Shown here in pieces: positions 1 through 6,876 of a stretch of DNA of 21,051 bases. This DNA is from SG8-39 sp032125995. GTDB taxonomy: Bacteria > Pseudomonadota > Gammaproteobacteria > Burkholderiales > SG8-39. A program made the position numbers and the translations under genes. The DNA is taken from NCBI GenBank assembly GCA_032125995.1, contig JAQBBQ010000134.1, positions 1-21,051 on the forward strand, read 5' to 3'. Position 1 is the stretch's first letter. The number at the start of each line of letters is the position of its first letter. The notes under the pieces are model-generated. The model was not told where the DNA came from and did not search any database. It was given only the letters and a program-made list of their open reading frames with translations.

Positions 1-640
1 GTGTGCCGTAGCGCGCCGTCGGTGCGAAGTAGCCGGTCGTCTGGTAGCCCCAGGAGCCGTAGAACGGGTGCTCCGTAATCGGCATCAGCTCGACATGCGT
101 GAAGCCCATCTGCTCGACGTAGTCCGCCAGCGCGTCCGCGCTCGCCCGGTAGCCGAGAAATTTGCCGTCGGCCGATCGACGCCACGAACCGAGATGCACT
201 TCGTACACCGCCATCGGTGCGTCGAGCGCGTTGCGTGCCGCGCGCTGCGCCATCCAGTCGACATCGCCCCAGTCGTAATCCAGGGTCCAGGCGCGCGAAG
301 CCGTGGCAGGTGGGGCTTCGGCGTAGAGGGCGAACGGATCGGCTTTTTCGCCGACATGCCCACCGGCTTGCGAGACGATACGGAACTTGTAGGCCTGGCC
401 GTGCGTGACGCTTCGCACCCGCCCTTCCCAGATTCCGCTGCCGTCCGCCCTTGGCGCGAGGCGGTCGGCCTCCGGATTCCACGCGTTCCATTCGCCGATG
501 ACCGACACCGCCTGCGCGTTCGGCGCCCAGACGCCGAACTGCGCGCCGTCACGGCCGCGGTGCATCTGGCAGCCGAGACCGTCGTAGAGCCGGCCGTGCG
601 AGCCTTCGCGGAATAAATAGATGTCGTGATCGGTCAACAT
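1..640 (-). CDS. glgB: 1,4-alpha-glucan branching enzyme, N-terminal part (partial, runs off left edge)
   Basis: About 213 codons are visible. The enzyme makes alpha-1,6 branches in glycogen (GH13 family) in the cytoplasm. The reading starts MLTDHDIYLFREGSHGRLYD, followed by the CBM48-type stretch around residues 35-110 (FGVWAPNAQAVSVIGEWNAW) and then the start of the GH13 barrel with YEVHLGSWRR and the family signature PITEHPFYGSWGYQTTGYF. The catalytic Asp and Glu lie outside the window. The start is the first ATG in this frame after an in-frame TAG near 760; no strong ribosome binding site is seen. The extra N-terminal beta domain (N1) of long GlgB forms is absent, so this is a short-form GlgB. 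It is divergent from the dioxygenase gene at 911. Family identity is clear; the exact start is less certain. Confidence 0.95.
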   Translation of the reverse strand, partial: MLTDHDIYLFREGSHGRLYDGLGCQMHRGRDGAQFGVWAPNAQAVSVIGEWNAWNPEADRLAPRADGSGIWEGRVRSVTHGQAYKFRIVSQAGGHVGEKADPFALYAEAPPATASRAWTLDYDWGDVDWMAQRAARNALDAPMAVYEVHLGSWRRSADGKFLGYRASADALADYVEQMGFTHVELMPITEHPFYGSWGYQTTGYFAPTARYGT

Positions 641-754
641 GACGAGACGTCCGGAGATCGGTGCGGGATGCGGTGCAGACCGGTGAGCAGCGCCGTCAGA
701 TCCGCCGCGGCGCCACAACGTCCTGCGACGGGGCGACGAATCGCGAATCGCACC

Positions 755-763
755 ATTCTACCA
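755..763 (-). promoter_or_regulatory. Possible extended -10 promoter for glgB
   Basis: On the minus strand the sequence TGG-TAGAAT forms an extended -10 element (TGn plus 4-5 matches to TATAAT). A TTGCGT upstream is only 15 bp away, so the -35 is poor. It would give a leader of about 105 nt before the glgB ATG. The rest of 641-910, between the two divergent genes, shows no other convincing signal. Confidence 0.3.
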
Positions 764-910
764 AAGGTGCCCGCCACGCAATGTTGCGCAGCGTTATCAA
801 GTCGTTGCGTCATGCGCGATTGCGAAGGCGCGCTCGAAACCACGCGCATTGCGGTGCGCAGATGCGCTAGTCTTTGACGGCGCAAATAGCGACCGCGTCA
901 CGCTTGCACG

Positions 911-1987
911 ATGACCGACAAATTGATGGACGAGGAGCCCTTGCCACCCGCGATCAGCGATCCGTCGGCGTGGACGGGCCGCGACCTGCGCGCGCGCGAG
1001 ACGGATTGGATATGCCGTCTCACGCCGACGCACCGCGCCGAGCTTGATGCGGCGATACGCGTGTTCCAGGCAGCCGGCACCCCGCTTGCGCAGATCACGC
1101 CCGCGCAGTTTCCCCTGCCGACGCTCGGCCCGGTTCTGCGCGCGCTGCTCGACGCGTTGCTCGAAGGCCGCGGCTTCGCGCTGCTGCGCGGCTTTGAGGT
1201 TGCGCGCTACCCGCGCGAAGCGCAGGCGATCGCCTACATGGGGCTCGGCAGCCATCTCGGCGTGGCGCGCTCGCAAAACGCCAAGGGGCATCTGCTTGGT
1301 CACGTCAAGGATCTCGGGCTCGACGTCAGCGACCCGAACGTGCGCTACTACCAGACCCATCGCAAGCTCGAGTACCACACTGACTCATGCGACATCGTCG
1401 GGCTGCTCTGCCTGCAGACGGCAAAGGCGGGTGGCGAGAGCTTCATCGTCAGCTCGATGACGCTGTACAACGAGGTGCTCGCGCGCCGGCCCGATCTCGT
1501 GCCGGCACTGTTCCAGCCCTATCCGACGGATCGGCGCGGCGAAGTGCCCGAGGGCATGCAGCCCTGGTTCGACATGCCGATCTTTCACTGGCACGCGGGG
1601 CGCCTGAGCTGTATTTACGTGCGCCAGTACATCGAATCGGCGCAGCAGCTGTTTGCGCAGGCTGTTCGGCTCACGCCGCAGCAGATCGAGGCAATGGATC
1701 TACTCGATGCGCTGTCGAACGACCCGGACATCCATCTGTCGATGGCCTTTCAGCCGGGCGACATGCAGTTCCTGCACAACCACGTCATCCTGCACTCGCG
1801 CAACGACTTCGAGAACTGGCCGCAGCCCGAGCGCCACCGCCACCTGCTGCGGCTGTGGCTTGCGCCGGTGCAGGGGCGGCCGCTGCCCGGGGTGTTCGCG
1901 CCGCGCTACGGCAGCGTGACCCCCGGCGCACGTGGCGGCATCGTCGTGCGCGGTACGCGGCCGACGGTGCCGATGGAGGCGGCGTAG
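911..1987 (+). CDS. TauD/TfdA-family Fe(II)/2-oxoglutarate-dependent dioxygenase
   Basis: 358 residues, no signal peptide, so cytoplasmic. The family uses Fe(II), O2 and 2-oxoglutarate to hydroxylate small molecules, often releasing sulfite, an alcohol or similar. The facial triad is visible: H156-T-D158 in the segment LEYHTDSCD, and the distal His in NHVILHSRN (H295 in this numbering, with H291 as the less likely alternative). The 2-oxoglutarate-binding Arg is probably R314 in RHLLRLWL. The N-terminal 65 residues are poorly conserved in type. The substrate cannot be read from sequence. The next gene, 67 bp downstream on the same strand, is a TonB-dependent receptor, which hints at modification of an imported ligand, but the link rests only on neighbourhood. 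No clear Shine-Dalgarno precedes 911; ATG at 926 is an alternative start. Confidence 0.85.
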   Translation: MTDKLMDEEPLPPAISDPSAWTGRDLRARETDWICRLTPTHRAELDAAIRVFQAAGTPLAQITPAQFPLPTLGPVLRALLDALLEGRGFALLRGFEVARYPREAQAIAYMGLGSHLGVARSQNAKGHLLGHVKDLGLDVSDPNVRYYQTHRKLEYHTDSCDIVGLLCLQTAKAGGESFIVSSMTLYNEVLARRPDLVPALFQPYPTDRRGEVPEGMQPWFDMPIFHWHAGRLSCIYVRQYIESAQQLFAQAVRLTPQQIEAMDLLDALSNDPDIHLSMAFQPGDMQFLHNHVILHSRNDFENWPQPERHRHLLRLWLAPVQGRPLPGVFAPRYGSVTPGARGGIVVRGTRPTVPMEAA

Positions 1988-2054
1988 CCGAGTAGCCGTG
2001 GCAACGTGAGTTGTTGACGAAACCGGTCGGGGGAGGATCGGGAAGAAGGAGGAG

Positions 2055-4103
2055 ATGCGCTGGATCGTGCTGGGCCTGCTGTTGCCTGCGTGCGCCTGGG
2101 GACAGGACACGGACGACGCCGTGGTGGTGACCGCCACGCGCGTCGACCGCCCGAGCCTCGAAGTGCCGGCTTCGATCGATCGGGTGCGCGCAGAGGACAT
2201 CCGCTCGATGCGCCCCCAGGTCAACCTGTCTGAATCGCTCGCGCGCGTGCCCGGTATCGTGGTGCAGAACCGGCAGAACTACGCGCAGGATCTGCAGATT
2301 TCGTCGCGCGGGTTCGGCGCGCGCTCGTCCTTCGGCGTTCGCGGGTTGCGGCTGCTGGTCGACGGCATTCCAGCGAGCATGCCGGACGGACAGGGGCAGG
2401 TCTCGCATTTCGACCTCGGCTCGGCCGAGCGCATCGAGGTCCTGCGCGGCCCGTTCTCGGTCATGTATGGCAACGCGGCGGGCGGCGTGATCAACGTCAT
2501 TACCGAGTCCGGCGCGCGCAGTCCGGGCCTGGGCTTCGATCTGTCAGCCGGGAGCAACGGAACGTGGCGCGCCGCGCTGCGGGCGGGCGGCCTGAGCGAG
2601 GGCCTGGACTGGCTCGGGTCGGGATCCTATTTCGAGACTGACGGTTACCGCGATCACAGCACGGCGCAGCGCAGCCTGGTGAACGGCAGGCTCAGCTACA
2701 CCACGGCCGGCGGAACCGCCGTACGCCTGGTTGGCAACGCCCTGTCGAGCCCGGCACAGGATCCGCTCGGCCTGACCCGCGCCCAGTTTGAGGCCGATCC
2801 GCGCGGCGTCGCCCCGCCGGCACTGTTGTTCGACACGCGCAAGAAGGTTCGCCAGGCGCAGGGCGGGGTTACGCTCGAGCACGCCTTCGGCGGCGTCCGC
2901 GCGCAGGCGGCCGGCTATTTCGGCGAGCGGAAACTGCGCCAGTACCTCGCGTTTGCCGGCGCGGGCCCGACTTCCTCGGGTGGTGTGGTCGACCTCGATC
3001 GCAACTTCGGCGGCGGGTCGCTGCGCCTGACGGGCGACACGCAGCTGCTCGAGCGGCCGCTTGCGTGGACCGTCGGCGGCGAGTTCGAGGCTCAGTACGA
3101 GCGCCGTAAAGGTTTCGTCAATCAGTTTGGCGAGCTCGGCGCGCTGCGACGCGACGAGGACGACCGGGCTGACAGCACGGGCGCCTACGCGCAGGCCGAA
3201 TGGCGCTTCGCCGAGCGCTGGATCGGCGTCGCCGGCCTGCGCGCGAGCCGCGTGACGTTCCGCTCGTCCGATGACTACATCACGGCACTCAACCCCGACG
3301 ACAGCGGGTCGGTGCGGTACAGCGCAACGACGCCGGTGATCGGCGTGGTGTACCGCATCGCGCCGGCGGCGGGCGTCTACGCGAACTACGGCCGCGGCTT
3401 CGAAACGCCAACCTTTGCCGAGCTCGTCTATCGCCCCGGCGCCACCGGGCTCAACTTTGCGCTGCAGGCGTCGAAAAGCCGCCACGTCGAGTTCGGCACC
3501 AAGCTGGTGCTGGCGAACGGCGCGCGCATCAACGCAGCGCTGTTCGATGTCGGGACGCGGGACGAGATCGTCGTCGATACCGCGATCGGCGGCCGGACGA
3601 CCTACAAGAACGCAGGGCGCACGACGCGCCGCGGCGTCGAGCTCGGCGTGGACGGTCCGCTTGGCGCCGGCTTCGAGGGCACACTCGCCTGGACGCTGCT
3701 GGATGCCACGTTTCGCGACTCGTTCACGACGCAAAATGGAACTGTCATCGTCCCCGCAGGCAACCGTTTGCCCGCGGTTCCGAAAAACACTCTGTATGCC
3801 GAGTTGCGCTGGCGCCATGCGCCAAGCGGGTTTGCCGCGGCGCTCGAGCTGCAGTACAAATCGCGTGTCGCGGTCAACGACGTGAACAGCGAATTCGCCG
3901 ACGCCTGGACGACAGCGAATCTCGCGCTCGGCTTCACTCAGCAGGCAAAGGACTGGACGCTGAGTGAATTCCTGCGCGTCAACAACCTGGCCGACGCGCA
4001 CTACGCAGGCTCGGTGATCGTGAACGACGGTAACGGCCGCTACTACGAGCCCGCGCCGGGGACGAACGTCGTTGTCGGTCTGCAGGGACGCCTGGCGTTT
4101 TGA
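2055..4103 (+). CDS. TonB-dependent outer-membrane receptor
   Basis: 682 residues. It is a ligand-gated 22-strand outer-membrane channel powered by TonB-ExbBD and imports siderophores, cobalamin or other large ligands. A short signal peptide (residues 1-16, ending AWG) is followed by a TonB-box-like stretch (DDAVVVTATR), then the plug domain to about residue 150 with the typical motifs ESLARVPGI, SSRGFGARSSFGVRG, LLVDGIP, RIEVLRGPFSVMYG and AAGGVINVIT. The rest is beta-barrel, ending in an aromatic residue (GRLAF), as expected for BAM-dependent insertion. An AAGGAGG lies at 2046-2052, only 2 nt before the ATG, which is unusually close; GTG at 2067 would sit 14 nt away, so the ATG is kept. Ligand unknown: no cobalamin riboswitch or Fur-like site was recognised in the 67-bp gap. 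Confidence 0.93.
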   Translation: MRWIVLGLLLPACAWGQDTDDAVVVTATRVDRPSLEVPASIDRVRAEDIRSMRPQVNLSESLARVPGIVVQNRQNYAQDLQISSRGFGARSSFGVRGLRLLVDGIPASMPDGQGQVSHFDLGSAERIEVLRGPFSVMYGNAAGGVINVITESGARSPGLGFDLSAGSNGTWRAALRAGGLSEGLDWLGSGSYFETDGYRDHSTAQRSLVNGRLSYTTAGGTAVRLVGNALSSPAQDPLGLTRAQFEADPRGVAPPALLFDTRKKVRQAQGGVTLEHAFGGVRAQAAGYFGERKLRQYLAFAGAGPTSSGGVVDLDRNFGGGSLRLTGDTQLLERPLAWTVGGEFEAQYERRKGFVNQFGELGALRRDEDDRADSTGAYAQAEWRFAERWIGVAGLRASRVTFRSSDDYITALNPDDSGSVRYSATTPVIGVVYRIAPAAGVYANYGRGFETPTFAELVYRPGATGLNFALQASKSRHVEFGTKLVLANGARINAALFDVGTRDEIVVDTAIGGRTTYKNAGRTTRRGVELGVDGPLGAGFEGTLAWTLLDATFRDSFTTQNGTVIVPAGNRLPAVPKNTLYAELRWRHAPSGFAAALELQYKSRVAVNDVNSEFADAWTTANLALGFTQQAKDWTLSEFLRVNNLADAHYAGSVIVNDGNGRYYEPAPGTNVVVGLQGRLAF

Positions 4104-4104
4104 C

Positions 4105-4191
4105 GTGCTGGCCGGCCTGTCGAACCGGGACCTGCAGGACCTCGCGCACTTCTTCGCTTACGTGCCACCGGGCTCGACGGCGAAGCGCTGA
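4105..4191 (+). pseudogene. Remnant resembling the C-terminal helix of a class I cytochrome c
   Basis: Directly after the receptor stop codon, the frame beginning GTG at 4105 reads VLAGLSNRDLQDLAHFFAYV and continues PPGSTAKR before TGA at 4189-4191. The pattern L-x-x-L-S-x-x-D-L-x-D-L-A-x-x-F-A is characteristic of the final helix of small soluble cytochromes c (c4/c5/c553 type). There is no heme motif CxxCH upstream in this frame because the receptor gene occupies that DNA. I infer a leftover 3' end of a lost cytochrome gene. It is only 28 codons, so chance resemblance cannot be ruled out. Confidence 0.45.
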
Positions 4192-4208
4192 GCCCGGGGC
4201 CGGGGAAC

Positions 4209-4688
4209 TTACTGGACGAGCGGAATTCCGGCAGCGAGTTCGTAGTTGATGGCCGCCCGGATCTTGCTCTCGATCTGCATGTAGCGCGCGAGCTTCTTGC
4301 CCGGCATGACCGGTGAGAGCTTTTTCGCGACACTCCCGCGCGCCTTCGCCACGTCCTGATCGATCTTGATCGCTTCGCTGATCAGCCTCTTGGCCAGCGC
4401 GTCGGTCATCGCGCCTTTTTCATCGGCTTCGGCGTAATCCAGAATGACCTTGGCGAGGCGCTTGTTGAAGCCGGCGAGTTGCTTCTGGTAGCCGTCGTAG
4501 ATTGGCCAGAATTTTTTCGCCTCGGCGTCGCTGAGCTCCATGTTCGCGGCGACGACCAGTTTCTTGTCGGCCTTGAGCTTGTCGCGCAGGATCTGCATGT
4601 TGGCTTCGCCAGAGGTCTTGTTCTGCGCAAATACGGGTGCGACGAGCGCGGCGCTGAGCGCGAGCGCGAGTACGGCGATGAGCTTCAT
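4209..4688 (-). CDS. Secreted helical protein of unknown function (Spy/CpxP-like in general shape)
   Basis: 159 residues with a clean signal peptide: basic MK, hydrophobic core to about residue 18, cleavage after VFA (residues 19-21). The mature part is about 138 residues, charged and almost wholly helical, with ELSDAEAKKFWPIYDGYQ (about residues 51-68) and RYMQIESKIRAAINYELA near the end. The layout (small, periplasmic, amphipathic helices, 'D/E-A-x-K-F-W-P-x-Y' turn) resembles the LTxxQ/Spy-CpxP type of periplasmic chaperone, but the diagnostic LTxxQ motif is absent, so I do not assign that family. AGGAAG lies 7 nt before the ATG and supports this start. Its 3' end faces the receptor gene and the cytochrome remnant; upstream it is divergent from tamA. 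Confidence 0.85.
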   Translation of the reverse strand: MKLIAVLALALSAALVAPVFAQNKTSGEANMQILRDKLKADKKLVVAANMELSDAEAKKFWPIYDGYQKQLAGFNKRLAKVILDYAEADEKGAMTDALAKRLISEAIKIDQDVAKARGSVAKKLSPVMPGKKLARYMQIESKIRAAINYELAAGIPLVQ

Positions 4689-4765
4689 TCGGTTACTTCC
4701 TTTTCGTGTGGGTTCGTCTGACGCGCGCCGATGCGGCGCGGCCCCCGCGTCCCGCGAGGGCGGCA

Positions 4766-4780
4766 GAATCTATCAGATTC
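4766..4780. promoter_or_regulatory. 15-bp perfect inverted repeat at the promoter
   Basis: GAATCT-ATC-AGATTC is a perfect 6-3-6 palindrome covering the candidate -10 region of the minus-strand promoter. Its position would suit an operator. No regulator gene lies next to it, and it could be chance. Confidence 0.3.
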
Positions 4781-4796
4781 CGGGGACCGGGAGCAA
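4767..4796 (-). promoter_or_regulatory. Possible sigma70 promoter of the secreted helical protein gene
   Basis: Minus strand: TTGCTC (4791-4796), 18-bp spacer, then TAGATT (4767-4772) preceded by TGA, giving an extended -10. It would start transcription about 70 nt upstream of the ATG at 4688. A second possible -10, TATACT at 4807-4812, has no good -35. Confidence 0.33.
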
Positions 4797-5124
4797 TGCT
4801 GGCGCAGTATACGGCCCGGCACACGATCGAATCCTGTTGCCGACGGCAGTCCACGCGCGCGCCACAACGGGGAACGCAGGGACCCTGCAGTTCGCATGGC
4901 TTTGATTGAGGGAAAATATCGCAGCTGCGACACATTCATTACCGCCAGCGGTTCCGGAACGGCACCGTGCAAGCGCAGGCCCGCAGGGTGCGCGTTGTCT
5001 GCGCGATAGAGGTTTCAACAAGGCGATCGCGGGCACTGTCGCGAGATGGCGACGGGTGTGCGGCACGCACGATGGAGATCAATCGAATGATTCACTGTTT
5101 CAGCGCTGGGCCAGCCGGTTCGCA

Positions 5125-6876
5125 TTGATCGCGATCCGTCGCCTGCGGGTCGTCGTGATGGCCGCGGTATTGATGGCCGCGTGGTCGGCGCGCGCCGCTG
5201 ATCCAACCTACGCGGTGCGCATCGACGCGCCAGATCAGTTCCGCGCGCTGCTGGAAAATAACCTCCGCATCGTGCGTCGGGTGAAGGAGGGCGTCAACCA
5301 ACGCCGGTTCGAGCGCCTGACGGGGCGCGCCGCGCGCGAGATCCGCGAGCTGCTCGGCACCGAGGGCTATTTCTCCCCGCGCGTCGAACTGACCGTCGAA
5401 CGTAGCGACGCGCTGTGGACGGCGCACTACGTGGTCGAACTGGGTGAGCCGTCGCGCGTCACGGCAGCCGATGTCCAGTTCCGCGGCGCGATCAGCGCCG
5501 ATCGCTGGGACAACGCCGCGCGGCGCAGCGCGCTCGAGGCCGGTTGGCCGTTGAAGGCGGGCGCGCGATTCCGCCAGGCCGAGTGGGACGCCGGCAAGAA
5601 CGGCTTGCTGCGCGCGCTGGTTGACGAGCGCTACCCGCTCGCGCAGGTGGCGCAGAGCGGAGCGCGGGTGGATCCAGCGTCGCGCTCGGTCGAACTGCAG
5701 GTCCTCATCGACAGCGGCCCGGCGGTTACCCTCGGGGACCTGCGCGTCTCCGGGCTCGAGCGCTATCCAGAATCGATCGTGCGCGAGCTCAACCGCATCG
5801 CGCCCGGCACGCCGTTCAGCCAGAAAAAGCTGACCGACTTGCAGCGCGACCTGCTGGAGACGACCTACTTCACCTCGGCCTTCGTCACCGCCGACGTGAA
5901 CGCCACGCGCCCGGACGACGCACCGATCCAGGTCACGGTGGTCGAGGCGCCCCGGCGCCGGGTCAAGGTGGGCATCGGCTTCAGCACCGATGTCGGCTTC
6001 AAGCTCGAGACGGTCTACACGCAACGCGAATTCTTCGGCACCCCGTGGCAGTGGTCCTCTGGGTTGCGCCTCGCGCAGCGCGAGCAGGCAGCGTTTTCGG
6101 AGGTGCTCACGCCGCGCGACGCGAGCGGTCATCGCTACGGTGTCGGTGCGCTCGTCGTTCGCCAGGACATCCAGAACGAAGTCACCACCAGCGTGAGTGC
6201 GCTGCTGCGCCGCCTGACGCCGGGACGCGAGACCGACTCTGAGGTGGGACTCGCGCCGACCTACGAAAGAAAACAGGTCGGGGACCTCACCACCGAGCGC
6301 TTCAAGTCGCTTCCGCTGTACGCGAGCTGGACCTGGCGACACGTCGATGACCTCATCAACCCGCGCAAGGGCTGGCTACTCAACCTAAACGCCGCGACCG
6401 CGGTCCAGGGCCTGTTGACCGACGAAAGCTTCCTTCACGGGCACGCAAAGCTCGCGGGCTTCCTGCCGGTGGGACTGCGCGACACCTTCAGCGCGCGGGC
6501 AGAGCTGGGGCGCACCTGGACGTCGGATCCGCTCCGCGTGCCCTCGCGTTACCTGTTCCGCACCGGCGGTTCGAGCACGGTGCGCGGTTACGCGTACGAA
6601 AGCCTGGGCGTCGACGTGGGCGGCGCGGTGACGGGCGGACGCGTGCTGGGCGTCGCCAGCGCCGAGTACGTCCACATGTTTACGGAACAATATGGCATTG
6701 CCGCCTTCGTCGACGCGGGCGATGCCGCCAACAGCGTGGGCGATCTCGCACTCAAACTGGGCTACGGCCTGGGCGCTCGTTGGAGAAGCCCGATCGGCCC
6801 GCTCGCGGTCGATGTCGCCTATGGGCGCGACGTCGAGGCATACCGCGTCCACTTCACCATCGGGTATTCGTTCTGA
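5125..6876 (+). CDS. tamA: TamA, outer-membrane BamA-family component of the TAM complex
   Basis: 583 residues from the chosen start. TamA works with TamB in assembling or inserting some outer-membrane proteins and in envelope lipid homeostasis. After the signal peptide come three POTRA-like repeats (roughly residues 25-265, for example VTLGDLRVSGLERYPESIV), then a 16-strand barrel. The barrel shows the lid-loop signature RTGGSSTVRGY, with VRGY at residues 486-489, and ends in an aromatic (GYSF). The start is a judgement: TTG at 5125 gives a textbook signal peptide (RR-L-R, hydrophobic core, SARA cleavage site) and a length close to E. coli TamA (577 residues). ATG at 5158 leaves only about 14 residues before the cleavage site; the open frame back to 4906 adds a meaningless N-terminus. 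Its stop overlaps the tamB start (TGATG), so the two are translationally coupled. Confidence 0.92.
   Translation: MIAIRRLRVVVMAAVLMAAWSARAADPTYAVRIDAPDQFRALLENNLRIVRRVKEGVNQRRFERLTGRAAREIRELLGTEGYFSPRVELTVERSDALWTAHYVVELGEPSRVTAADVQFRGAISADRWDNAARRSALEAGWPLKAGARFRQAEWDAGKNGLLRALVDERYPLAQVAQSGARVDPASRSVELQVLIDSGPAVTLGDLRVSGLERYPESIVRELNRIAPGTPFSQKKLTDLQRDLLETTYFTSAFVTADVNATRPDDAPIQVTVVEAPRRRVKVGIGFSTDVGFKLETVYTQREFFGTPWQWSSGLRLAQREQAAFSEVLTPRDASGHRYGVGALVVRQDIQNEVTTSVSALLRRLTPGRETDSEVGLAPTYERKQVGDLTTERFKSLPLYASWTWRHVDDLINPRKGWLLNLNAATAVQGLLTDESFLHGHAKLAGFLPVGLRDTFSARAELGRTWTSDPLRVPSRYLFRTGGSSTVRGYAYESLGVDVGGAVTGGRVLGVASAEYVHMFTEQYGIAAFVDAGDAANSVGDLALKLGYGLGARWRSPIGPLAVDVAYGRDVEAYRVHFTIGYSF

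Larger units (their letters stand above)
4689..5124. other. Intergenic region between the divergent secreted-protein gene and tamA
   Basis: About 436 bp with no convincing gene. It holds the minus-strand promoter and palindrome near 4766-4796. The tamA frame is open from TTG at 4906 onward, but residues encoded by 4906-5124 are low-complexity, Arg/Ala-rich, without any domain character, so I treat that part as untranslated leader. No clear plus-strand promoter was found. Confidence 0.5.

Noticed and set aside
1987..2054. Cobalamin riboswitch before the TonB-dependent receptor
   Set aside because: The gap is only 67 bp, too short for a full riboswitch, and no conserved B12-box sequence was seen.
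6780..6875. Longer tamB start inside tamA
   Set aside because: The added residues are the frame-shifted tamA 3' end; the ATG at 6876 gives the normal basic N-terminus and membrane anchor.
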